Positions 1-6,375 of a DNA stretch of 11,525 nt are shown one piece after another. Below the pieces are notes generated by a model. That model did not search any database. It was given only the letters and a program-made list of their open reading frames with translations, and was not told where the DNA came from. Numbering within the stretch: the first letter of the stretch is position 1; each line of letters opens with the position of its first letter. This DNA comes from JBBSEZ01 sp038239195 (GTDB lineage Bacteria; Planctomycetota; Planctomycetia; Gemmatales; Gemmataceae). The position numbers were made by a program, and so were the translations under genes. The stretch is from positions 1-11,525 of the forward strand of contig JBBSEZ010000324.1 of assembly GCA_038239195.1 (NCBI GenBank), given 5' to 3'.

Positions 1-1528
1 GGCCCCGCTTCTCCCGGCGCCGCGCCTTTTCCGGGCCTTTCCCCCGCCTTCCCCAGGCCTTGCCCTTCTCCGGCCGCGGCCCCTCCAGCCCAAGCGCGAA
101 ATACGCCGCCGTCCCCACCCCGATGAAGCCGAGCCCCGCCAGCGCCTCGATCGGCTCCGCCACGAACATGTTCACGAGGACGAACGCCGGTAACACGAAG
201 TACAGCGCCGGCAGCACCGGGTAGCCCCAGCAGCGGTAGGGCCGCTCCGCCTCGGGCCGCCTCGCCCGAAACACGAAGATGGTCAGCACCGCCATCGTCT
301 CGAAGATCACCGCTCCGAACATCGCGAAGTCGGTGAGCCGGTCGAAGTGCGACTTCTTCGGGTCGAGCGCGCGGGTCTCCGTCAGCACTGCCACGACGAG
401 CACCAGCAGCATCGACCAGGCGCCGAGGACCAGGATGGCCAGGGCGGGCGTGTGGTAGCGCGGGTGGGCCTTGCCCAGGGCGCGCGGGGCCAGGCCGTCC
501 TCGCCCATCGCGTAGAGCAGGCGCGGCCCGACGAGCAAGTTGCCGTTCAGTGCGCCGAACGCCGAGCACATGACGGCCGCCGACGCCAGCGCCGCGCCCA
601 CCGGCCCCAGGAGGAGCCGGGCGAACTCGGTGGCGACGGTCGTGTTCTGCAAGCCCGCCATCTCGCGCTGTGGCACGACCAGGTGATAGGCGAGGTTGGC
701 GCCGAGGTAGAGCGCGATCACGATGCCGACCCCGCCGATCAGCGCGAGGGGGAGGTTGCGCTGGGGCTCGCGCACCTCTTCGGCGACGGGGGCGATGTTC
801 ATCCAGCCGTGGTAGGCCCACAGCACGGCGAGCAAGGCACTGCCGACGCCTTTCAGCGACACGTCGGAAAGGGAATCGGGCCACATCGGCTGAAGGTGGG
901 CCGCGATCACCGTCCCGCCGCCGGGGGCCGGCCCGGGACGGGCCAGGAAGAAGAACGGCAGGCAGGCGATCGCCAGAAGTGAGCCGACCTTGACGACGGT
1001 GATGAACAGCTGCAAGGCCCCGCCCCACTGAACGCCGCGGACGTTGACGAGCGTCAGCGCGAGCAGCACCGCGATCGTCAGCCCGCGCTGTTCCCAGAAG
1101 CCGAGCTGACTGCCGGAGGGCAGGCCGAGCAGGTCTTGAACGGTCGCGTTGGCGATCACGTCGGCGAACGACTCGGTGAAGATGGTGGCCAGCGCGGCCA
1201 GGGAGGCGGAGCGGATGATCCAGAACTCGACCCAGCCCCAGAGGAAGCCAGCGAGTCGGCCATAGCCCTCGCGCAGGAAGACGTAGTTGCCGCCGGCGCG
1301 GGGGTACAGGACGCACACCTCGGCGTAGGCAAGCGCGCCGAGCAGCGCGAGCAGGCCGCCGAGTATCCAGACGATGGCGGCGACGCCGGTGAAGGGGACG
1401 GCGCCGGCGACGGTCTGGGGCTTCTTGAAAACGCCGGAGCCGATCACGGTGCCGGCGACGATGGCGACCGCGGTCCAGGCGCCGAGGGCGCGGACCAGGC
1501 CGGTCGTAGCAATAGGTGGAGCGCTCAT
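1..1528 (-). CDS. APC-family amino acid permease (3' end outside window)
   Basis: The frame is open from an ATG at 1528 to the window edge (509 codons, no stop), so the C-terminus is missing. The protein is an integral inner-membrane transporter with about 12 hydrophobic segments. Residues 26-34 read GTVIGSGVF, the TM1 substrate-binding motif of APC/LAT-type carriers. YAE (68-70), YPRAGGNYVF (75-84) and EEVREPQRNLP (250-260) are also typical of the family. It likely exchanges or imports amino acids; the substrate cannot be read from sequence. The last visible ~28 residues are very basic and cytosolic in character, so the end is probably close. No Shine-Dalgarno precedes the ATG. A weak -10-like TACATT (complement of 1536-1541) lies so close that the mRNA could be leaderless. 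The gene diverges from kamA; lysine or beta-lysine transport is possible but is only inferred from position. Confidence 0.92.
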   Translation of the reverse strand, partial: MSAPPIATTGLVRALGAWTAVAIVAGTVIGSGVFKKPQTVAGAVPFTGVAAIVWILGGLLALLGALAYAEVCVLYPRAGGNYVFLREGYGRLAGFLWGWVEFWIIRSASLAALATIFTESFADVIANATVQDLLGLPSGSQLGFWEQRGLTIAVLLALTLVNVRGVQWGGALQLFITVVKVGSLLAIACLPFFFLARPGPAPGGGTVIAAHLQPMWPDSLSDVSLKGVGSALLAVLWAYHGWMNIAPVAEEVREPQRNLPLALIGGVGIVIALYLGANLAYHLVVPQREMAGLQNTTVATEFARLLLGPVGAALASAAVMCSAFGALNGNLLVGPRLLYAMGEDGLAPRALGKAHPRYHTPALAILVLGAWSMLLVLVVAVLTETRALDPKKSHFDRLTDFAMFGAVIFETMAVLTIFVFRARRPEAERPYRCWGYPVLPALYFVLPAFVLVNMFVAEPIEALAGLGFIGVGTAAYFALGLEGPRPEKGKAWGRRGKGPEKARRREKRG

Positions 1529-1644
1529 GGGGAGCAATGTAGCCGAAGGCGCCTCAAGTCCAACGTGTCCGCTCAATTTTTCGGGCCGTGCGGCCGATGA
1601 TGGGCAATGAAATTGGTACGCTCCGATTTTTACGCGAAGTCGTC

Positions 1645-1673
1645 TTGGCCGGGCGCGCGTCGCGGTCTAGACT
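1645..1673 (+). promoter_or_regulatory. Candidate sigma70-type promoter of kamA
   Basis: TTGGCC (1645-1650) and TAGACT (1668-1673) are separated by exactly 17 bp, and each matches the housekeeping consensus at 4 of 6 positions. The arrangement resembles that upstream of fabI (TTGCCC, 17 bp, TAAACC). Transcription from here would give a leader of about 280 nt before the kamA start. This is a pattern match only. Confidence 0.35.
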
Positions 1674-1708
1674 TGGCCAGCGCGATGCGGGAACAGCAGC
1701 AAGGGAAG

Positions 1709-1748
1709 GGCCTCTGCGAGCCGACTTCGCCTCCGCTCGCAGACGGCC
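1709..1748 (+). other. Strong hairpin in the kamA leader
   Basis: GGCC plus TCTGCGAGC (1709-1721) pairs with GCTCGCAGA, one bulged C (1744) and GGCC (1735-1748). This makes a 13-bp stem around a 13-nt loop. It lies about 35 nt downstream of the putative -10 box and has no T-tract after it, so it is not an intrinsic terminator. It could be a 5'-UTR structure that protects the message or regulates kamA. I could not match it to a known riboswitch. Confidence 0.5.
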
Positions 1749-1959
1749 TTTGGAGCAGCGGGACCGAACATTAGGTCGCCCCGTCAACTTTTTTCGCCCA
1801 AAGCGCCGGAATAGTACGCGGAAGGGCTTGTATTTAACGGGCATCGCGGTAGCATCCGCAACGACGTGTGCCTGTTCGGGCTGGCGCTTCGGGCGCGAGA
1901 GGCGAGGATGTCGGACAAGGCACGGGCATAGATCACTACCTCTGGAGGCTTCCAGGACG

Positions 1960-3441
1960 ATGAGCGAATCCGAAGAGCGCACCGGGCTCGAGCCGCGGCC
2001 TTTCTGTGAGACCGACGGTTTCGAGGACGAAGAACCTCCCGGTAAGCCCAGGCGCCATCCGCTCTGGCGCGACGTCCCCGACCACCAATGGGACGACTGG
2101 CGCTGGCAGTCGCAGAACGCCATCCGCTCGGTTCGCCAACTGCGCGACCTGCTCTGCTTCAGCTCGCAAGAGCTCGAGGCGATCGGCTCGCTCGAGACCG
2201 AGTACAAGACGGCGATCCCGCCCTACTACTTCTCCCTGATCGACCCCAACGATCCCGCCGACCCGATCCGCCTTCAGTCGGTGCCCTCGCCGCTGGAGCA
2301 GGAAAACCCGTCGGGCTACGAGCTGGAAGACCCGCTCGAAGAGGACAAGGACTCTCCCGTCCCCGGCCTGACGCACCGCTACCCCGACCGCGCCCTCCTG
2401 GTCACCACCCACGTCTGCACCATGTACTGCCGCTTCTGCACGCGGAAGCGCGCCACCATGGTCCGCGGCGGGTGGGACGCGATCAGCCACAACGACCAGC
2501 GGATGATCGACTACGTGCGCGATCACAAAGAGGTCCGCGACGTCATCGTTTCGGGGGGCGACCCGCTCACCCTGCCGACTAGCAAGCTGCGGTTCTTCCT
2601 CGACAACCTCGCGGCCATCCCGCACGTGGACGTCATCCGCATCGGGACGCGCGTGCCGGTGACCCTGCCGCAGCGGCTCTACGACCCCGCGCTGATCGAC
2701 CTCTTGTCCTCCGCGGACAAGGTGTGGATTCAGACGCACTTCAACCATCCGCGCGAGATCACTCCCGAGGCGGCCCGCGTTTGCCTGGCGCTCCTCAAGG
2801 GCGGCATGCCGGTCAACAATCACTCGGTGCTGCTCAAGGGGGTCAACGACTCGCTCCAGACCATGAGCGCGCTGATGCGGGCGCTGCTCCGCATCAAGGT
2901 GCGCCCCTATTACATTTTCCACTGCGACCCGGTGATCGGCGCCGGCCACTTCCGGACGTCGGTGTGGAAGGGCATGGAAATCATCGAAGGGCTGCGCGGC
3001 CACATGTCCGGTCTGGGCATTCCCACCTACGTGGTCGATAGCCCGCACGGCGGGGGCAAGATCCCGGTCATGCCGAATTACATCATCTCGGCCTCCGACG
3101 ATGCGGTGGTGCTGCGCAACTTCGAGGGCCTGATGGTTCGCTACCAGGCCGAGGACAAGCCCACTACGACGAAGCCGGCCGCCTCGCGCGGCGTCAGCGC
3201 CCTTTTGCAAGGGACCAAGAGCGCCCTCGTCCCCGCGGATAGCGAACGCATGGATCGGCGCAGGGCGATCAACGTCTTGCCCGTGGAGGCAGCCCACGAA
3301 GCGCATGGGGGCAATGGGGCCCACGAACATACCAACGGCCACAGCAACGGCTGCGGCGGCGGGGCCAATGGGAACGGCAGCATCTCCGCGCCCAAGCGCC
3401 TGCTGTCGCTCGACGTCCTCGCCAACGGCTGCGGGTCTTGA
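1960..3441 (+). CDS. kamA: L-lysine 2,3-aminomutase (radical SAM, PLP)
   Basis: This 493-aa enzyme interconverts L-lysine and L-beta-lysine using a [4Fe-4S] cluster, SAM and PLP. The radical SAM motif CTMYCRFC supplies cluster ligands C153, C157 and C160. K367, in HGGGKIPVMPNY, corresponds to the PLP lysine K337 of the Clostridium subterminale enzyme. D323 (HCDP) and D360 (VVDS) correspond to D293 and D330, which bind the substrate epsilon-amine. The 37- and 7-residue spacings to D360 and K367 are identical, which favours lysine over glutamate specificity and over EpmB. The ATG at 1960 was chosen for GGAGG at 1944-1948 (11 nt upstream) and because similarity begins soon after it; upstream codons look non-coding. 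At 493 aa it exceeds the usual ~416-aa length, mainly through a low-complexity C-terminal tail with five His within residues 446-461 and Cys at 465 and 491. It is first in a run of four same-strand genes. Confidence 0.95.
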   Translation: MSESEERTGLEPRPFCETDGFEDEEPPGKPRRHPLWRDVPDHQWDDWRWQSQNAIRSVRQLRDLLCFSSQELEAIGSLETEYKTAIPPYYFSLIDPNDPADPIRLQSVPSPLEQENPSGYELEDPLEEDKDSPVPGLTHRYPDRALLVTTHVCTMYCRFCTRKRATMVRGGWDAISHNDQRMIDYVRDHKEVRDVIVSGGDPLTLPTSKLRFFLDNLAAIPHVDVIRIGTRVPVTLPQRLYDPALIDLLSSADKVWIQTHFNHPREITPEAARVCLALLKGGMPVNNHSVLLKGVNDSLQTMSALMRALLRIKVRPYYIFHCDPVIGAGHFRTSVWKGMEIIEGLRGHMSGLGIPTYVVDSPHGGGKIPVMPNYIISASDDAVVLRNFEGLMVRYQAEDKPTTTKPAASRGVSALLQGTKSALVPADSERMDRRRAINVLPVEAAHEAHGGNGAHEHTNGHSNGCGGGANGNGSISAPKRLLSLDVLANGCGS

Positions 3442-3446
3442 GATCG

Positions 3447-3510
3447 TTTTGCCGCGGTTCGCCGGATCGCGCCTTTCACGCCAGGCGCGCTGCTCCGAAC
3501 CGCGGCGAAA
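3447..3510 (+). repeat. Nested intergenic hairpin between kamA and first ATP-grasp gene
   Basis: TTTTGCCGCGGTTCG (3447-3461) pairs with CGAACCGCGGCGAAA (3496-3510) over 15 positions, one of them a G-T wobble. The 34-nt loop contains a further 6-bp stem (CGCGCC/GGCGCG). It starts five bases after the kamA stop and ends 30 bases before the next start. It could attenuate transcription, protect the 3' end of the kamA transcript, or be a REP-like palindrome. The T-run is on the 5' arm, so it is not a standard terminator for the + strand; read on the - strand the T-run would follow the stem. Confidence 0.6.
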
Positions 3511-3540
3511 TGGGATGGAGCGCAACGAGATCATCCACGG

Positions 3541-4551
3541 ATGAGGATCGGCATCACCTACGACCTGAAAGCGGAAGTCCTTCCCGGGGCCGGAGTGCCC
3601 GACGACTTTCAGGAAGAATACGACAGCCCCGCCACCATCGAGTCCCTCGCGGCCGTGCTGCGCGGCCTCGGCCATGAGGTCGTGAAGCTCGGCGATGGCC
3701 GCGAGCTGCTCGAGCGCTTGCTCGCCGATCCGCCCGACTTCGTCTTCAACGTCGCCGAGGGCCAGGGCGTCGGCCGCTCGCGCGAGGCCCGCGTCCCCGC
3801 CGTGCTCGAAATGCTCGGCATCCCCTACACCGGCTCCGACCCCCTCACTCTCGCCGTCACCCTCGACAAGGACTGCGCCCGCCGCCTCGCGCAGTCGGCG
3901 GGCGTCGCCGTCCCCTGGGGGGCCGTCTGGGGCCCCGACGACGACCTGAGCGAGGTCGCTTCGCTTTCGGCCCTTCCCCACAGCCCCGTGATCGTCAAGC
4001 CGGCCTGGGAAGGCTCGAGCAAGGGCATTCGCGGGAAGTGCGTCGTCGATACGCCTGCCGAGTTGGCGGTCGCCATCGAATCGCTGCGCCGCGATCATCG
4101 CCAGCCGATCCTCGTCGAGGAGTACGTCGAGGGTGAGGAGCTGACGGTCGGCATGGTCGGCAACGGCAATCCCGAGGTGATCGGCGTTCTGCGCGTGGTG
4201 CCCCTGGGGCCCAGCGAGCGCTTCGTCTACAGCCTCGAGGTCAAGCGCGACTGGCAGGCGCGGGTGCGCTACGAGTGCCCGGCCAAGTTGCCCGTTGCGC
4301 AGCTGCAAGCGGTCGAGGCGGCGGCGCGAAAGGTCTACCGCGCGCTGGGGTGTCGCGACGTTTCGCGGATCGACTTCCGGCTGCGCGACGGCGTGCCCTA
4401 CTTTTTGGAAGTCAACCCGCTGCCGGGGCTGAGCCCCGAGTCGAGCGACCTGGTGATCCTGGCGCGGCTGGCGGGTTGGAGTTACGAGCGGCTCATCGAG
4501 GCGATCTTGCGGGCGGCGCTGGATAGGCAGGCGATGCTGACAACCCGATGA
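3541..4551 (+). CDS. ATP-grasp ligase, D-Ala-D-Ala ligase-like (first copy)
   Basis: This 336-aa cytosolic protein has the D-alanine--D-alanine ligase fold: an N-terminal pre-ATP-grasp domain (about 1-105) followed by ATP-grasp. The family forms a peptide or amide bond through an acyl-phosphate. Visible features are the FNVAEG turn (69-74), ATP-binding lysines K110 and K153 (VIVKPAWEGSSKG), the adenine-contact segment VEEY (192-195), magnesium ligands D278, E290 and N292, and P295-G296 before the helix that binds the acceptor carboxylate. The Ddl N-terminal GGxSxExxVS signature that positions the first D-Ala is absent, as is the usual LHGxxGEDG turn, so the substrates are probably not two D-alanines. 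No near Shine-Dalgarno is visible (the closest GGAG is about 20 nt upstream), but the ATG fits the family N-terminus. Its place behind kamA suggests a lysine- or beta-lysine-related substrate. An automated label of D-Ala-D-Ala ligase would be an over-call. Confidence 0.9.
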   Translation: MRIGITYDLKAEVLPGAGVPDDFQEEYDSPATIESLAAVLRGLGHEVVKLGDGRELLERLLADPPDFVFNVAEGQGVGRSREARVPAVLEMLGIPYTGSDPLTLAVTLDKDCARRLAQSAGVAVPWGAVWGPDDDLSEVASLSALPHSPVIVKPAWEGSSKGIRGKCVVDTPAELAVAIESLRRDHRQPILVEEYVEGEELTVGMVGNGNPEVIGVLRVVPLGPSERFVYSLEVKRDWQARVRYECPAKLPVAQLQAVEAAARKVYRALGCRDVSRIDFRLRDGVPYFLEVNPLPGLSPESSDLVILARLAGWSYERLIEAILRAALDRQAMLTTR

Positions 4552-4684
4552 CACCATCTGGGTGGGCCTCGCAAGGTTGGCATTGTGCGCCACGTGGAGA
4601 TTTGGCACCATGAGCGCCGACTATTCGCCCAACCTTCACCGTCGAGACAAGGGCGGGCCTTGTTAGGTGCGTTAAGGGGGAGAC
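4552..4684 (+). other. Intergenic gap between the two ATP-grasp genes, with possible 18-codon ORF
   Basis: The gap contains one small frame, ATG 4610 to TAG 4666 (18 codons), with GGAG at 4596-4599 ten nt upstream. The next gene's ribosome-binding site AGGGGGAG (4675-4682) comes directly after it. AAGGTTGG near 4574 has an exact complement near 4630, so the stretch can fold. It may be a leader peptide or simply chance. No promoter match is convincing here. Confidence 0.3.
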
Positions 4685-5725
4685 ATGCGGCGACACGAAC
4701 ACGTGCTCGTTCTCTACAACGAGCCGGTCTTGCCGGTCGGCCATCCCGACTCCTTGTCCGAGCACGAGGTACTCGACAACGTCGTGGCCGTGCAGGAGGT
4801 CCTGACGGCGGCCGGGTTCACCGTGTCGCAACTCGGCATCAGCCACGACCCGGCGCCTCTGGTCGCCGGGCTGACCGCCCCGCGCCCCGACGTGGTCGTC
4901 AACCTGTTCGAGGGCACCGCCGACCGCAACATCACCGAGGCCTACGTCGCCGGCGTGCTGGAGTGGCTGCGCATCCCGTTCACCGGCTGTCCGTTCCGCA
5001 CCATCTTCCTGGCCCAGAACAAGCACCTGACCAAGCACCTGTTCCACGGCGAGGGGCTGCCGACCGCGCCGTTCTTCGTCGCCAACGACAGCAACGTCGA
5101 GGCGTGCCCGCTCCGCTTCCCGGTGATCGTCAAGCCGGCCCAGCAGGACTCCAGCCTCGGCGTCGAGCAGGCCAGCGTGGTGACGGACCTGGCGTCGCTC
5201 AAGCGCCGGATCGCGCACTGCATCGAGGACTTCGGCGCCCCGGCCCTGGTCGAGGAGTTCATCTTCGGCCGCGAGCTCACGGTGGCGCTGGTCGAGACGC
5301 CCGAGTTGCGCATGCTGCCGATCACCGAGGCGGTCTTCCCCGAGAACGTCCCCGGCTACTGGCCGATCCTGTCGTACGACGCCAAGTGGAGCGAGGGCTC
5401 CAGCGAGTACGAGACGACCGACTACCACTTCCATGCGGAGCTCACGCCGGCGCTGGCGGAGAAGCTGGAGCTGATCTCGCGGAAGGCGTTCCGCCTGCTG
5501 GGGGCGCGCGACTACGCCCGGCTCGACTACCGGGTGCGCGGCGACGAGCTGTTCTTGCTGGAGCTCAACCCCAACCCCGACTTTGCCCCCGACCGCGGGC
5601 TGTCCAACAACCTGTGGGCGGCCGGGTCCTCGCACGCCGAGTTCACGGTGCAGATCGTGGAGAACGCCCTGGCGCGCGGGCAAGACAACACGACCCCGCG
5701 CTACCAGTTGCACGAGGCGAGCTGA
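4685..5725 (+). CDS. ATP-grasp ligase, divergent D-Ala-D-Ala ligase-like (second copy)
   Basis: This 346-aa protein has the same fold as the upstream gene but is clearly diverged from it, so it is not a recent duplicate. The NLFEG turn (73-77), K113, K150 (VIVKPAQQDSSLGV), VEEF (189-192) and magnesium ligands D281, E293 and N295 are all present, so ATP binding and acyl-phosphate chemistry look intact. After the metal ligands it reads NPNPD where Ddl and the first copy have N-x-x-P-G. That loop receives the acceptor carboxylate in Ddl, so the acceptor probably differs. The start is supported by AGGGGGAG immediately upstream, with a rather short 2-4 nt spacing. The stop is followed 11 bp later by the next start, which indicates co-transcription. 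Plausible role: the second condensation step of a two-ligase pathway that begins with KamA; this is inference. Confidence 0.9.
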   Translation: MRRHEHVLVLYNEPVLPVGHPDSLSEHEVLDNVVAVQEVLTAAGFTVSQLGISHDPAPLVAGLTAPRPDVVVNLFEGTADRNITEAYVAGVLEWLRIPFTGCPFRTIFLAQNKHLTKHLFHGEGLPTAPFFVANDSNVEACPLRFPVIVKPAQQDSSLGVEQASVVTDLASLKRRIAHCIEDFGAPALVEEFIFGRELTVALVETPELRMLPITEAVFPENVPGYWPILSYDAKWSEGSSEYETTDYHFHAELTPALAEKLELISRKAFRLLGARDYARLDYRVRGDELFLLELNPNPDFAPDRGLSNNLWAAGSSHAEFTVQIVENALARGQDNTTPRYQLHEAS

Positions 5726-5736
5726 AGGTGCCCATC

Positions 5737-6249
5737 ATGGCGACGCGAAGGCCGCTCGAAGTCCTCAACCTTGCCGGCACGACCTTCGAGTGCATCTACG
5801 GCCGGGGCTGCGACGGCATCTGCTGCCAGAACGGTCGGCCGCCCGTCCGGCCCGACGAGGCCAACCGCATCGACCAGAACCTGAGCAAGTTCCTGCCCCA
5901 CCTGCGGCCCGAGGCGCGCGCCATCGTCGAGCGCGAGGGCTACGCGAGCCGGCGGATGAAGGCCGGGATGCCGATGCTCCGCGTCGTCGGGAGCTGGTGC
6001 ATCTTCTTCAACGAGGGCTGCGTGCTGCACAAGGTGGGCGCCGTCGAGGGCGACCGCTTCCGCTACAAGCCGGCGCCGTGCTCGCTGTTTCCGCTGGAGC
6101 ACGACGACCACGGGAAGTGGTACGTCCGCCAGCACGGCTACAAGGGCGAGCAGTGGGACCTCTTCTGCCTGGCGCCGGCGCAGTCGCCGGTGCCGGCGGC
6201 CGAGTCGCTCGCGGGGGAGATCGCCTTCGCGGAGGAGCAGGCAAGGTAG
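5737..6249 (+). CDS. YkgJ/DUF3109-like cysteine-cluster protein
   Basis: This 170-aa soluble protein has eight cysteines: C19, C25, C29, C30, C88, C95, C115 and C144. The CxxxCC block at 25-30 and the PCSLFPL segment (114-120) resemble the CxxCxxCC 'YkgJ' families, which are thought to bind zinc or an iron-sulfur cluster. Some members of that broad group, such as flagellin lysine methylase FliB, act on lysine side chains; whether that applies here is unknown. There is no signal peptide or membrane segment. The ATG at 5737 follows GAAGG (5724-5728) by 8 nt; an in-frame GTG at 5728 is a less likely start. It lies 11 bp after the second ligase, so it is almost certainly co-expressed with it and may be a metalloenzyme or metal-binding partner of the cassette. 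The specific family assignment is moderate; the cysteine content is certain. Confidence 0.85.
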   Translation: MATRRPLEVLNLAGTTFECIYGRGCDGICCQNGRPPVRPDEANRIDQNLSKFLPHLRPEARAIVEREGYASRRMKAGMPMLRVVGSWCIFFNEGCVLHKVGAVEGDRFRYKPAPCSLFPLEHDDHGKWYVRQHGYKGEQWDLFCLAPAQSPVPAAESLAGEIAFAEEQAR

Positions 6250-6284
6250 CCCGTCGCTCCGCAGCCTACAATGTAACAACTCGG

Positions 6285-6310
6285 CACCGGGCCAATCTTT
6301 CGGCCCGGTG
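6285..6310 (+). terminator. Hairpin after the kamA cassette (weak terminator)
   Basis: CACCGGGCC (6285-6293) and GGCCCGGTG (6302-6310) form a perfect 9-bp stem with loop AATCTTTC. It lies 35 bp after the stop of the cysteine-cluster gene. Only two T's follow, so if it terminates transcription it is not of the classic U-tract type. A -10-like TAAACT (6319-6324) just downstream could drive the next gene, but no good -35 box accompanies it. Confidence 0.5.
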
Positions 6311-6375
6311 TTGCCGTCTAAACTTCGGATGGCGCCCTCGCGGCGCTACCGGGACGTTACATCGGAGGGAAGCAA

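Larger units (their letters stand above)
1529..1959. promoter_or_regulatory. Divergent intergenic region, permease / kamA
   Basis: This 431-bp gap holds the promoters of both flanking genes. The kamA frame stays open back to 1588, but the extra 124 codons give an Arg/Ser-rich, low-complexity sequence unlike any KamA N-terminus, so I treat the stretch as non-coding. It is less GC-rich than its surroundings and has short T runs near 1574, 1627 and 1788. It contains the candidate promoter at 1645-1673, the hairpin at 1709-1748 and the kamA ribosome-binding site at 1944-1948. Confidence 0.6.

Noticed and set aside
347..1610. + strand open frames over the permease
   Set aside because: They are antisense shadows of a clear 12-TM permease with family motifs.
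1588..1959. Upstream extension of kamA by 124 codons
   Set aside because: The added sequence has no resemblance to KamA, covers the candidate promoter and hairpin, and the ATG at 1960 has its own GGAGG.
1936..4611. 891-codon open frame on the - strand, antisense to kamA and the first ligase
   Set aside because: It lies opposite two well-supported enzymes, is rich in Arg/Ala/Asp/His and has no recognisable motif. Long antisense frames are expected at this GC content.
3541..5725. The two ligases as cell-wall D-Ala-D-Ala ligases (ddl)
   Set aside because: Both lack the Ddl N-terminal substrate motif, the second also lacks the Pro-Gly, and no cell-wall gene is nearby.
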